From the NCBI GenBank assembly GCA_009869945.1, contig WIXG01000616.1, forward strand, positions 1 through 32,368: a stretch of DNA of 32,368 nt, read 5' to 3'. The translations under genes and the position numbers were made by a program. Positions 21,484 to 32,368 of this stretch are shown one piece after another. Each line of letters opens with the position of its first letter. The stretch's first letter is position 1. Source of the DNA: Mesaphorura yosii. Taxonomy: Eukaryota > Arthropoda > Collembola > Poduromorpha > Tullbergiidae. The notes beneath the pieces are model-generated. The model ran no database searches. It saw only the letters and a list, made by a program, of their open reading frames with translations, and was not told the DNA's origin.

Positions 21484-21768
21484 GTGAACATTCTTCAGCA
21501 AAGAATAAATAACAAGTACCATCGGCCCACCTTCGGGCGCCGGCGTCCACTACGTGATGGGAATTCAGCCACTTGCGCAGAATGTCACAACAAGTTCAAG
21601 TGCATCCAGATTCCAGAAGAATTAGAATTGGCAGCCGCTTGCTTCACGTGCGATTTGCGATTTTGTGTGCCGTGGATAATCAAATCGAATGTCATGACAC
21701 GTCTCAACAGACGCCAACTTCCCAGTTTGTCATATTGTCATACGAATGCTGCGAATTTACCCACTTGA
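21484..21768 (+). pseudogene. Second Cys-rich fragment, possibly transposase-derived
   Basis: 94-codon ORF with GRRRPLRDGNSATCAECHNK and, further on, CFTCDLRFC: a CxxC followed by CxxCxxxxC, the order found in the zinc-ribbon-like tail of piggyBac-family transposases, though the spacing between the pairs is longer than usual. No DDE domain is seen upstream. Tentative. Confidence 0.3.
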
Positions 21769-22198
21769 GAACTGTTCGCGCTTCGGCTGCAGAATTGAAC
21801 TATTGGCTTTCAAGGTTAAAGTCCTTCAAATGACAGATTTCCCAGATTGAAAAGCAAAGAGCAAATGGTGTCCGTGATTTACACACGATGATGACATTCT
21901 TCTGTTGATTGTCGAAAACGAAAAAAGTTTAGCTGTAAATTGATGGTCAATTAAAACACGACGATGATAAGAGCAAACACGAACACGACAGATTCTTGAT
22001 AGGGAAATTTGGCCAATCAGGAACAAGAACCAGGATTGAATCTGTGCACACCTGGCGAAGCAAGAACGTAGGTTGCGACCCTCAATAAATTGTCCAGAAA
22101 TATCATGAATCGGTACCAGTCGTTAGAATTTCTCTGCCCAGCGAGAAAGCTACCAGCACCAAGTTGTTTCGGTCCAAATCGTCCAGCATCTCTCGAAA

Positions 22199-23256
22199 AT
22201 GAAGTCATTTATTGCACTTCTTGTCGTAGTCTGTGCTCTGAGCATCGATGCCAAGTTGATCCGGGGTCTACGTGACAGCAGAGGTAAAAACCCCGTTCAG
22301 GGGAACTGAGGTTATGAATCCAGTCGGACCCAGAGTATTCATTGTCACGTTTCGTTATTGCGCAGGATTGAATAATGCCATCGCCCGCACGATCGCCCAG
22401 ACTCTGGCCGTTCAGCTGCGCCAACAGGACACCAAGTCGCCAGTCCTCCCCGAGCTTCCCGACCCACTGGAAGTTGAGAACGCTGAGCTGAACTTTGACG
22501 AACTTGAGCTGGAAGGACTCACTGGAGAAGTTGCTCTGAGGTAAAATTCTTGTACTGGAAATGCTTTAGCAAGTAGCCGCAGCCACATATGCTAACTTCG
22601 GCTCATTTTCTCTCCAGAGACGGAGTAGTCACTGGTTTGTCGTCCGTCGTCGATGACCTCGCCATCAGCCTCACTATCCCAGCACGTATCACCTACAAGC
22701 TCCGTGCTGGCGTTCTTGCCGCCATCGGAACTTACGAAGTGGCCAATGTCAACCTCAATGGATCCATCTTCATTGGCGCTGGACACCTTGAGGCTTCAGT
22801 CACCAACCCAGACTTTGAAGTTGTTGTGAGCATCATCGTCAACTTGATCACCAACAGATTCACCGTTACAAATGTTTCCATCAACAAACTTGTCTTCGAG
22901 AGCGTGCAAGGAGAAGCCGAGGGACTCACCTACAACGGCGAGCCAGTTGACTGGGAAGCAGTTAACGAAGACGCCAAGCCAGTCTTCGACGAGTTCTGGG
23001 TCGAAAACCGCTCAGCTGTCGAGGCCGCCGTCAAGGATCTGCTTGCAGACCTCTTGAAGGTAAATTAGCACATATCAAAACGGCAATATCGTAAAAGAGT
23101 AGATGCAAAACTTAAATCCCTTCGTTGCGCTCTTGTATTCAGGACTGCAAGATCACCGACTTGATTGGAGGAGATTACTCCTGCATTGCCCTCCCAGAAA
23201 CCAGCAACGTGAGCCGTGCTCGCCTGGCCAAGGAGGTGCTCATGTATTTGATTTAA
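22199..23256 (+). CDS. Secreted group-7-allergen / JHBP-like lipid-binding protein
   Basis: Exons 22199-22283, 22366-22540, 22618-23059 and 23143-23256 encode 271 aa. Signal peptide MKSFIALLVVVCALSIDA. The body alternates strands in the way of arthropod JHBP/takeout and mite group 7 allergens, which share the BPI-like lipid-binding fold: DPLEVENAELNFDELELEGLTG, then GLSSVVDDLAISLTIPARI, AIGTYEVANVNLNGS, and a long helix FDEFWVENRSAVEAAVKDLL. Two cysteines near the C-terminus (DCKITD, YSC) may pair. Likely an extracellular carrier of a hydrophobic ligand; the ligand is unknown and the choice between subfamilies is uncertain. All introns are under 85 bp. Its 3' end faces that of the carboxypeptidase. 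Confidence 0.85.
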
Positions 23257-23358
23257 ATCAAGAGCGACCAGCACAATCAGCAATATTTGTAGAACTTGAG
23301 GTAAAATTCTAAATTCGACACATTTGCCATTGTCCACAAATCAATTCGTGATTCAATG

Positions 23359-23364
23359 AATAAA
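23359..23364 (+). terminator. Poly(A) signal of the group-7-like gene
   Basis: AATAAA about 100 bp after the stop codon. Confidence 0.5.
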
Positions 23365-23460
23365 TCCGACCAGTAAATTCCAAATTCGTATAGTGCATTG
23401 CATTTGCAAAATAAACTTGACTCTAAGCTACTTTTGTAGTGCGGCCGCTTCTGCCGTTCC

Positions 23461-23466
23461 TTTATT
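23461..23466 (-). terminator. Poly(A) signal of the carboxypeptidase
   Basis: AATAAA on the minus strand, 16 bp past the stop codon. Confidence 0.4.
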
Positions 23467-23481
23467 TGCAAAAGAGTTGTG

Positions 23482-25137
23482 TCAAGTCTTTCTAATATTA
23501 GAAGGTATCTTGTGGAGTTTTATCGAATTGATGAACTGCGTGACCATGTCCAGTGCCCATTCCGGCTGGTCAGTGATTCCCATGTGCCCCGCATTTCTTA
23601 TCAGATAGTGACTCAAGTTGAGGTGCTTCTTCCTCCAGCCCGCAACCTCGCCATGTACTGTCCAAATCTCTTTTCTCGCACACTGCCGAAATTCGTCAAG
23701 CCTGTCCCAGCCGCTGCAGGCATTGATGAGCCGCTCGATTGCCGTGTGAGGAACCGTCACGTCCAACTGGCAAGCATACAGCAGGACGGCGTATCCTGCA
23801 TTCAGCAGCGACTCCAGCGCAGGCCGTTCTGACTGCGGAATATCTTCAGCGAGTTTCATGAAAACCGTCGGTTTCGTGGATCCGAAGTCAAGATTTCGGA
23901 CTCCGACGTGAATCGCGGCCCGAGCTGCTGGCGTGGACAACCATGTACGGTAGTTGAAGAAGTGTGGCGAATAATTTTGCTCCAGGAATGTGAATGCGTT
24001 GCTTAACCCAGTCATTTTTGTGTACGTGGTCGGTTCGGGCGAAGGTGGGAATCCGAAAACGTCTCGTTGCATTATCTGAAGATAAAATTACCTTCATTTT
24101 TGTACCTGTGCTAATATTTCGCCTAACTCACCTTAAATGCTTCGAAATATCGCCCGTTTTCAATGTGACCTCGCATTTCCTTCGTGTGTGAGTCCCAGAC
24201 GTGTTTTTCATTATCATCAATAAGTCCCACGTTGTACAAATATTCACCCCAGTCAATCTGCACGTACGGGTCTGTGAAACTTGACCCCACTATGCAGCCT
24301 TTCAGATTGATCGTATGAAAATTAGCAACAGTATCGTCGGAACGCGCGCAGAGGTTTCGGGAATGAATTTCAAGGCCAAGACATGGAATGTACTTTCCTA
24401 GAAGGAGCGAACAACAAAAACTTCTTGCTTGGACACTTTGCTTTGCTGAACGAACCTGCATAAGACTGCCCAGCCAAGTACAAATCGTTGGATCTCCATT
24501 CAGGAAAGATCTGGTAGAATTGACTCAAAGCAGAATACAAGTCGTCGCAGATCTGCTTCTGGTTAATTGGATATCCGTCTTCGTGTTCGGTGAAACTGAG
24601 CCCCGCTCCGACAGGGTTGTCAATGTAAAGCATAGAATTCGTGCGTGCCCACGATTCTGCCTCTCGGAACCGCAATTGACCAGCGTCGTCCACTCGCAAG
24701 GGCCCATTTTCAGAGAAGAGTCCTATGAGAGATGAGGAGCCCGGACCACCTTGCAGCCAGAGAATAAGTGGAGCATCCTCCCTTTCGTACTGCAGGACAG
24801 AATGATACAGGGTTCAAGAATCGAGTTTCGAGTATTTCTAGTATTGGTGTGATGAGCTGTAGACTAGACTTACAGTTGCTGGGAAGAACCAAAAGAAGAG
24901 GTTGGAGTTGAATTTGCTGTTGACTGTCAAGTAACCGCTGTAACTTTCGATGGGCAGCGGCAAATTCTGGACTCTGCAGGCCGCTCGGGCTTCGCTGATC
25001 TTCCCCGCCTGCAGGAGCGGTGTCAGGAACAATTCGACGCCATTGTCCTCTGGGCAACTTTCCTGCTGGCCGGCAATGGCGCTTATGTTGCGTGTCAGTG
25101 TATTTTTGAAAATGTCATTGGGCTCAGAGCTTCCCAT
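23482..25137 (-). CDS. Serine carboxypeptidase S10, CPVL / vitellogenic type
   Basis: Removes C-terminal residues from peptides, normally in lysosomes or secretions. Exons in transcript order: 24874-25137, 24456-24789, 24132-24397, 23482-24075, encoding 485 aa. Seen: FLTPLLQAGKISEAR, SYSGYLTVNSKFNSNLFFWF, oxyanion region LWLQGGPGSSS, MLYIDNPVGAGLSF, nucleophile GQSYAGKYIP, TGLSNAFTFL, the Asp of YACQLDVTV and the His of NAGHM. The triad is complete. The residue before the Ser is Gln rather than the usual Glu. This ORF starts MGSSEPND and has no signal peptide. Directly upstream in the same frame lies a 37-codon signal-peptide-like ORF ended by TGA (see 25141-25254). The donor after exon 2 (GTTCGT) is weak, but the family text is restored exactly across it. 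Confidence 0.93.
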
Positions 25138-25140
25138 GGT

Positions 25141-25254
25141 TCATGCTTGAGGAAATGAAATCTGACACCAGTCACTAAGCAAAATCAAAGCAGTGGCCAA
25201 TACACAACAACTGAAACAAAAACTTGAGACAAGCTTTGTGGTGATAAACCACAT
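25141..25254 (-). other. In-frame upstream signal-peptide ORF of the carboxypeptidase
   Basis: ATG at 25254 opens 37 codons (MWFITTKLVSSFC...LATALILLSDW) that look like an N-terminal signal sequence. The frame is the same as that of the carboxypeptidase, but a TGA at 25141-25143 ends it, and the next codons are ACC ATG GGA, the body's start. Either it is a broken or read-through leader, or a very short in-frame intron removes the stop. Confidence 0.6.
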
Positions 25255-27542
25255 GAATTCAATCCACACAATGATAGTGAGTCCTTTTTAATGACATGGC
25301 ATTAGTAAATGGCATCTTCTTATCAATTTAACCAAGGGCATTCGCAGTGCCTATTTTAGTAATGAACTAAATAAGCCACAAAGTGTATAAGCTCAAGTTC
25401 CAAGTTCCATGTTGACTGGATTCACTGCCGCATTGTTTTCATGGGTAATATTCCATTGTCAATGAAATACATACAATACATCCAGTAACTTCAATTCTAT
25501 GTTGCAATGCGTGCTGGTGTCTTGTGGGACTGAAAGCACTGCCCTGACCATGAGGACCTCACGTGCAGCGCACCGCAGCTCAGAAATATCAATGGGCTAA
25601 AGTTCACGATAACTTTGATAACAAATTAAACATGCCAAGGTTTACAGTTTTATTGACAGAAAGTTGAAGTATTGAATCCATTCCGAAATTCTTTATGAAC
25701 GAAAGTTAATGACTCGAGATTTGACATAATTTGTGCGAACTTAGAATTTCGCATCCTCAAGACTCGGGACACTCGGGAGGATTTTTAGCGCATTTCACGT
25801 CTTGAAGCATCCCAATATTAACCTTATTTCAGCCTTCTTCAGTGTAGTAAATCACTGAAGGCAAAAAATAAATCTACTGCCCACTACGCAGCTGTAAAGT
25901 AAGAATTATTTCATAACTTCCGTCTCCGTCGGGTCCGTCTTTCTTCGACCGACTAGGTCCAGGAGAAGAAGATTAGATTATCTTTTCTGAACCGCCGCCG
26001 CCGAAAGAACTGAAAACAGTTGCCGATCCGCTTAAAGTTTCGTCCGTAAGTGTAAAACCTCAATATACGTAGAATTCTGACTAATGTCTTTGTGATTCCT
26101 GCTTTAATTGCGTAATAATTACAAGGAGCGCGGATGTTAGCAAATAGCAAATTACAAAATCGATTTGTTTCACACTTTCAGAACCAGCGCGAACCTGAAA
26201 CAGGAATTTCAGGAGAAATTGTTTTCCATTTCCACTTCTGGGAAAGCGAAGAAGGTCATCATCATCATCATCATCGTAAAGATTCAGAGAAAACGTCTGA
26301 AATGAGTTTCATATTTCTTACGGATGTTTTTGTCGACAAAGTATAAATCAACGCATTCGTAGACTCCCTTCGACTGCACTGCGCCGTGCTGCATTCTTCG
26401 AGGTCAGGCTTCATTCTTTATCGCCTCGTTTCGTGGGCCATCGTCCAATAAATCAAGTGTTGAAAAATTATTGGAAGGGGAAATTAAATTCATTTTTCTA
26501 TTCTATTTGTTATTCACCAGACAAAGCCAAAGCACTCGTAGCGCAAAGAATGAGTGAAGATTCAATGATCGGAAGCAGATTTGTTTACTTTTCCAGCTCA
26601 TAAATCTCTACACTGCCCGATTTTGACTCGCCCGACTTTGTTCGCCTTAATGAATCGGTAAACAGACGCACGCAGCGCAGGCGAGTGCTCACTTGACTTT
26701 TATTATAATTTCATCATTCCCGAAAGGGTTCAAGAGTTTCGACTGACTTCTCGCCGAGAATCACTCCCGCGGCTCTTGTTAAAGAATTCTTCTCGTCCAC
26801 GGCACGCAAATGCTATACGAGATTCCTTTCGCGTGCCCGACACAGAAAAGGTACACGGAGCACAATTTTCTGGAGATTTTGCTCCGTTTCTGTTGCTAGG
26901 TCGGGTCGTCAAAACCAATTTCGCGATCAACTCTGCACTGCCGCTGCTGCTGCTGCGATAGGCAATGCGATGGGCGATAAAATACAAAATAGCGAAATAA
27001 TATTACTTTATGATGAGGAATCCTGAAATCTTTTCTGATTATGTTCCTCTGTACAAATACACGTGCAAGTAGCAAATACAACTTTATGCAGTAATGTTCC
27101 CATAATGCCAGATTGCCAGATGATGCTTTCTGCTTTTCTTCCCTCATGAATCTTTGGCTTTGCTTTCACCAGACCGACCCACGTCGCGTCCTGCTGCGTC
27201 TTGTACCTGGTAAAAGGCAAACGGTGAAATACAAGGTGTAAAGAAGTGGGAGAAACGTGGTCTCAGTCAGTCTCGTTCATAAGGAGCTGGAACTTTTCCC
27301 TCTTTCGTCTTTGCAGTGGCTACTTTTCCACAGTCTCATTCCTGACTTTGGTTCGTGCACAAGTACATCTAAAGTCTTCCAGCACGCCGTGTCGTGCCTG
27401 TGCCCGTTGTTTACAAAACAGTGAGCGTGAGCAGTGCACAGTGAGTCGAGTCAAGTGATCTTGATTCTTGATAAAGTTAGCGACTGTGATCGTGACTTAG
27501 AATTGTGTCTCGTCTCGGGTTTCCCGAGTGTCAAGCGCAAAT
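25255..27542. other. Intergenic region upstream of the nicotinic receptor
   Basis: 2.3 kb without a recognisable gene. Short ORFs on both strands have no domain. It contains a (CAT)6 microsatellite at 26257-26274 and, at its right end, the presumed 5' leader of the receptor gene. Confidence 0.5.
26257..26274 (+). repeat. (CAT)6 microsatellite
   Basis: Six CAT units in a row inside intergenic DNA. The His run in the overlapping ORF is a by-product. Confidence 0.8.
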
Positions 27543-30500
27543 ATGCAAGCACGCGACTCATTCAATTATCTCAGCCAGACAGCGGTGCTTCTCTCGCTGC
27601 TGGCCCTCATAGGTAAAATTAATGATGATGACGTGACAGGATTTTGCCAGCCTTGTTTGGCAAGAAGTGGCAGTGGCTAAAATTTTGAAAATTCCGTAGG
27701 GTCTAGCTGCCAGGGTGAGAATTACGAACGAAAGTTGGTCCGCAGACTGCTACAAGACTACGACACGTCCGTGCGTCCGTCGAGGAATGCGACTACGGGT
27801 AAGAAAGTCGCTTAAATCGCGCGCACGTCGCATTGAGAAATCTAACATGCCGAAAATGACATGGCGTTCTTGAATTTCCAGCTTTGAATGTGACGTTTGG
27901 CCTCGCTCTGACGCAGATCATCGATGTGGTGAGTTTATTGCACGTTTTCTTAGAATTCTGCACGAGGGCAGGAAATTGCAAAGAAATTATCGAAATACAA
28001 TTTTCTCCTACGCAAATCCGGTTTATTATGCCATAAAGCAATTTTCGCCGTGATTTTCTTGAATCGGGTATTTTATGATTCACACGAAAAAGTGTTAATT
28101 CACATCCTCTGCGACATTGCGACCGACTTTATTATTAAAAAGTTGCGATACAGAAACACACCATACAAACCAGACGCGGGAAACATACTTTTGTGTGAAA
28201 GCTTCCGAGAAGCGAGACGAGACAGAGAGCAGAGCATATCAGGCATCTATGTGGAAATTCCAAATGAATGTACGTTATTCCACACAAATATTCCATCACT
28301 GGAACGAAATGAGAATGAGAATTCAGTTTCAGTTCGCTCGATTGTTTAGCAATTCTTCCACATGGATAAATATGTTATACTCGTGTCTGGAATACAACAA
28401 ACGGAAACACAACATCTCTTATTAAAGTTGACAATAAACCATTCGAACGATAAATTGCTTTGCCATTTCCATTCCACGAGGAGTGAATCTCTGCTTCTGT
28501 GACGCTCTCTGTCTCATGCGAAGCGAGCATCAGCGGTAGGATTTTCTTGGAATTTTGCTGTACCGAATATATACTCGCTCAAACTCGTACAAATACAGTT
28601 TAGTTTGTATAAATACAAATATTGAGAATTCTGCTCCAAAATGCCATGCGAAATCACGAAAGTGCGATTTCGATTGATTGAGATTCGAATTTCTGTGACA
28701 GAGTGTCACCTTCGTGCCGCGTTGCCGAATGCGTTCAAGCAGGCAGTTAAGAGATTGATGATGATGAGCACGTGCCTAATTCCTTTCCCTGAATTGTAAA
28801 AGAAAGATCAAGAATGCATTCATCATTTTGAATTTCTGTCCTTCTCTATTTCATTCCTGTCTTAGGATGAGCGCAATCAAATCCTGACCACGAATTGCTG
28901 GCTAAACCAGGTAAGTAGTACAGAGTTCTAGTTCCAGTGTACAAGACTCGAGGCTTGTAAATTTAGAAATACATACACGAGCAGTACACATGCTCGAATT
29001 CTGTCGCGGGACACCACCAACAGAACGTGAAACGCGAAATCCACGCGCGGCCGGCTTGGTTGAAATTGTTCATGCGAACGGGAACCGTAGCGCAATGAGA
29101 AAAATCCTTCGTTCTCGTCCAAGAAGAGCTTTAAAATAAACAACTTTTATTTTTCCAGCAAATTGCCTTTGTAAAAAATTATTTTATCATTCGAGACGCG
29201 AATTACGAGTGCGGAATGCTCAAAAGAAGAGCAGAGCGCGACCGAGCGGACTCTCTTAAACGGATTTAAAAAGGATCAGGTTCTAAAATGCGGCTGAGCT
29301 CGGGTAGGGCTTGGAATTGGGCTCTTTTTGCATACTAGCAGGCCACACATGTGACAGCAGTTGATTAATGGCCGGTTCTCAATTCGTTCGTTCGCCGAAA
29401 AGTTGGAGTTTGAACTAAACAACATTTGAAGACCCGTTTCACAAAAGGAGCCAGACAACTTCCGAACGTGTCTCATTTTTTACATTCAAGTGAACTCAGG
29501 AACAAGTGTATTAATGGTCAAGTCAAGAAAGGAAATGAGCCCGGGCCCATCCTCCATTTATTACAGAAGTGGAGTTCGTGGAAGTGACCAGAGACGCATA
29601 AACCTTGAGCCCAATATTTCCAAAATTTATCCCAAAAGCCTAGCACAAAAAACAAAATTAATTTGATTAAAGTTTCGCAATTTTACAACCCCGCAACGCC
29701 AGTCGCAGAAATTCTATTTCGGGCTGTCAAACTTCGGAGTGCGGAGCACGAGCACGTGAATTCAGACTTTTCAGACATTCGCGAAATTAATGATTACGGT
29801 GATGACGGCCGATGTCAGCCGCCAGCCAGCGCAAGGGCAAGCTACATATACGAGTTCGAGCTCGAGTCACGTACATTATATTTCAATTTGAGTTGTTCAC
29901 TCTCACCCGACTCGACTCGGTTGGCCTGGCCCATCTGACGACTAGACTTCTTTTCATGTCAGTGTCAATATAAAACATAATATTCATGGATTAGAAGCCT
30001 GCACAAAGCACGCGTGTGGTGTGGCGCGTACTTGAAATCTTTCCATTCTTGGCTGGTTTCAAATTAATAATTTTCCCAGCCCAGAAAGAGAAAACTGAAA
30101 CTCTGAGAACCGAAACCGCAAATAGCCATAAAAAAGTTGTACGTGACTGCGATACGAGAATGCAAGGCTTTATGAAAACCTGGAGCCTTCAAGCTTGCGA
30201 GAGCAAGCAAAGTATAAGCATAAGCATAAATTTTCAAGTGCAGAAATACTTTTGACATTTTCTCATCTCGCATTAGTGCATGGGAAAGACATCAAGCAAA
30301 CAAGCAGGCAGGAAGTGCGAACAAACTAAACCAGAAGCTAGAAACTAAAAACCTTTCATCAAGACTCTCGACTCGGTCTCCTTTTATCTTTCTGTAAATA
30401 ATATCATATTAGCAAGAGCCTAGTGAAACCGAAGCCGATGCGGACAAGAGACAATGAATAGAATGACTTGACAGACACGACGAGATGACATGCAGCAGGG

Positions 30501-31375
30501 CGCTCGCGTGGGTGGTCCGCGTCTTTGATGAGGAGGCCCCCATACGTATTCTATTAATTAACGTATCTCGTGACGAGGCCTGCAAAAAATACGAGTTTTT
30601 TCTTTGTCGTTGTAGAGCCAATTAATCTGACTGAGTAGGCTGAGTGACTGTTACGTATTCGGGTAATGTTGATAGGCCTAAGTACTTTTTTTTCGCAACA
30701 GATGTGGATCGACTACAACCTGAAATGGAATGCATCGCATTTCGGTGGAATCAAAGTTGTGAGGATTCCAGCGGACAAAGTTTGGCGGTGAGTTGGTTGG
30801 TTTCCTGTCCCCGTTCGAGCGTCATTAGAAAACCTTGACCGTATTATTGCATTGCATTGCACCATGAGCAAGATCTAATTATATCTTCTCCTGAATTATT
30901 TTTTGCGCCGGGATGGACGGACGGATGGGCAGGCCAGACATCATTCTCTACAATAAGTACGCGTGCTTTCACCTCATTGTCATTTGCTTTCCTAAATTGC
31001 TAAATTCCTAATAATCGCATGAATGCCGGTCTTTCATATAAGAATTTGCTTTGTTGCCGTCCCAATCAGTGCCGACAGCCAGTACAACCTCGCCATTCTC
31101 TCAACCAACGTGATTGTCAGCGCTGAGGGAAATCTGACGTGGTTGAGCACGGCCATCTTCAAGTCTTCGTGTCAGATTAACGTGGGTAAGGTTCAAAGAC
31201 TTCACTTTACTCTGTTGACGCGATGACGCTGAATCTTGGATGCTTTTTGTGTCTTCTCTACATCTACTTTTAATTGACTTTTCTTTTTCGCACTGCGCAA
31301 TTGCCAGAGTACTTCCCCTTCGACGAGCAAACTTGTGAGATGAAGTTCGCCAGCTGGAGTTACGACGGATTTCAG
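27543..31375 (+). CDS. Nicotinic acetylcholine receptor subunit, first eight exons (3' partial)
   Basis: Ligand-gated cation channel subunit of the Cys-loop family. Exons: 27543-27612 (signal peptide [20 protein letters not shown]), 27700-27798, 27882-27928, 28866-28910, 30702-30787, 30933-30956, 31070-31185, 31308-31375. All phases join and the frame stays open to GFQ at 31375. Seen: [34 protein letters not shown]; the typical 45-bp exon [15 protein letters not shown]; loop D WIDYNLKW; loop [11 protein letters not shown]; the Cys-loop [15 protein letters not shown] with 13 residues between the cysteines; and loop B SWSYDG. Loop C, the transmembrane helices and the alpha-defining vicinal Cys pair lie beyond the window. 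The text ([26 protein letters not shown]) leans towards alpha9/10-like or divergent arthropod subunits. The usual PP before the Cys-loop is ST ([11 protein letters not shown]). Confidence 0.93.
27929..28865. other. Intron 3 of the nicotinic receptor (937 bp)
   Basis: Non-coding by position between two phase-matched exons (GTGAGT donor at the left, CTTAG acceptor at the right). ORFs around 28050-28425 have no domain. No nested gene is seen. Confidence 0.6.
28911..30701. other. Intron 4 of the nicotinic receptor (1791 bp)
   Basis: GTAAGT donor and a pyrimidine-rich CAACAG acceptor. No recognisable gene inside; the ORFs are short and lack domains. It is about twenty times longer than typical introns in this window, so it may hold regulatory DNA. 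Confidence 0.6.
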
Positions 31376-32368
31376 GTACGCTACGCTACACTGTGCACTA
31401 TTAATTTTAAATTAGTAATAGCGATGATACAACCAAAAGCCAAATGGAAAGCAGAATACGAAAGACTTTTCTCTGTCAACAGCAAAAGCGGCAGCAGAAC
31501 TTTTCCGCGTTGAGAGCCCTGATGCAATTTTCTTACTCTTGAAGTAAATTACTGCTCTATTTTTGATGAAAGGGAAAATTTTCTTCATTTCCTGTGACAT
31601 CTCGAAAAAATTATTAGCCTTAATCTCACTGCCTGGATTTGAGATGCACTGCCACTACCACGCAGATCCAATTTGCACTGGGACACGAGCTTCTTTCTTA
31701 GAAATCTTGCCGTCCACACTGAAATCTTACCCTTGTACCTTTGCCCGTCTGTCCGCGTGCTTGCTTACTTCCTCTGTTTCAGCATACTCTTATCCCGATA
31801 TTGAATCATTAAGGAAGATGAGACGAACGGATGACGCGACGGACGAGACGAAGGTCTTTCGAGCTTGATCAGATTAATTTAATGAGAAAAAGTTTTCCCG
31901 CTCACGGACTCGATTTTCCTTCCATCAGCAGAATTATCAGAATGAAAAGCAATTGCCAATTCAATTCAGTTCAGTTCTCATTTGAGGATAAAATTCAAAC
32001 TTATCGTAAATCGCAATTCGTGAGCGGCAGGCAGAAAAATATTGGCATTGACAAACTTAAATCGACGCCTTATCGCATACATGCAAGCAAATCGTCTATA
32101 TCGCAAATCTGGAATATGAATCTCAAATAAAAATATATTTCACTGCATTAAGCAGTGTAAAGCACTTTTTCCATTCGCCTTGATGTTTGTTATTTACTTT
32201 CTCCAAGAAAAAAGAGTAAAGAATATTTATTTTGAAACTGACATCCGCCAGGCAGACCGAAGGACTAACAAGGAAATGCTACCAAGTGCGGGTCGCGCAA
32301 CCACATGAAACATATTCCATGTTGTAGTACATACTCTAAAAGGGCTCTGTGCAAATTTTTAGAACTGA
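31376..32368. other. Right-edge sequence, probably intron 8 of the nicotinic receptor
   Basis: Begins with a GTACGC donor. No exon matching the next nicotinic receptor segment (loop C onwards) was found before the window ends, so the gene continues to the right. Nothing else recognised. Confidence 0.5.

Larger units (their letters stand above)
20391..22198. other. Gene-poor region with possible transposase debris
   Basis: 1.8 kb. The first part is the amidase leader and promoter. Around 20560-20610 it is strongly AT-rich. Two Cys-rich fragments at 20981-21196 and 21484-21768 are listed separately. Otherwise nothing recognisable, until the leader of the group-7-like gene at the right end. Confidence 0.4.

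Noticed and set aside
26134..26346. ORF with a run of six histidines
   Set aside because: The run comes from a (CAT)6 microsatellite in intergenic DNA; the ORF has no domain, homologue or splice support.

Overview
This is a gene-dense piece of an arthropod nuclear genome, probably a hexapod. Genes lie on both strands. Most are cut by many short GT-AG introns of about 55-100 bp. The families point to an arthropod: a CYP3-clan P450, an MBF2-like secreted protein, a group-7-allergen/JHBP-like protein, a core alpha-1,3-fucosyltransferase, a nicotinic receptor subunit, and a thioredoxin reductase ending Cys-Cys. A bacterial-type peptidoglycan amidase carrying an intron, together with the GCCG tail of the reductase, would fit a springtail, but the species cannot be fixed from the sequence alone. 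All exon borders were read by eye from splice signals, reading frame and family conservation. Every complete multi-exon model given here sums to a multiple of three.

Layout, left to right: a P450 missing only its extreme N-terminus (+); a small secreted MBF2-like gene (-); WDR24, a GATOR2 subunit (-, 11 exons); thioredoxin reductase (+, 10 exons), divergent from WDR24; secreted CRAL-TRIO protein A (-); a 14-bp minisatellite; aminergic-like GPCR 1 (+, no intron); core alpha-1,3-fucosyltransferase (+); GPCR 2 (-, no intron); GPCR 3 (+, no intron); secreted CRAL-TRIO protein B (-); N-acetylmuramoyl-L-alanine amidase with an SH3b domain (-); a gene-poor stretch with cysteine-rich fragments that may be transposase debris; a group-7-allergen/JHBP-like secreted protein (+); a CPVL-like serine carboxypeptidase (-); and the first eight exons of a nicotinic acetylcholine receptor subunit (+), which runs off the right edge.

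Neighbouring genes often meet tail to tail with very short spacers: TrxR/CRAL-TRIO A, fucosyltransferase/GPCR 2, GPCR 3/CRAL-TRIO B, and group-7-like/carboxypeptidase. WDR24/TrxR and GPCR 2/GPCR 3 are head to head.

The points most worth a second look are these. (1) In the local receptor family, two of three members have lost the amine-binding Asp3.32, the third has lost Trp4.50, and all three share an unexplained RVHxGGYN motif in intracellular loop 3. (2) The amidase looks horizontally acquired and keeps all its catalytic residues. (3) Thioredoxin reductase has Arg in place of the Glu of its His-Glu dyad. (4) The carboxypeptidase has an in-frame signal-peptide ORF separated from its body by a single TGA. 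(5) The CRAL-TRIO pair carries signal peptides, and one copy differs from the other by the exact absence of two introns.
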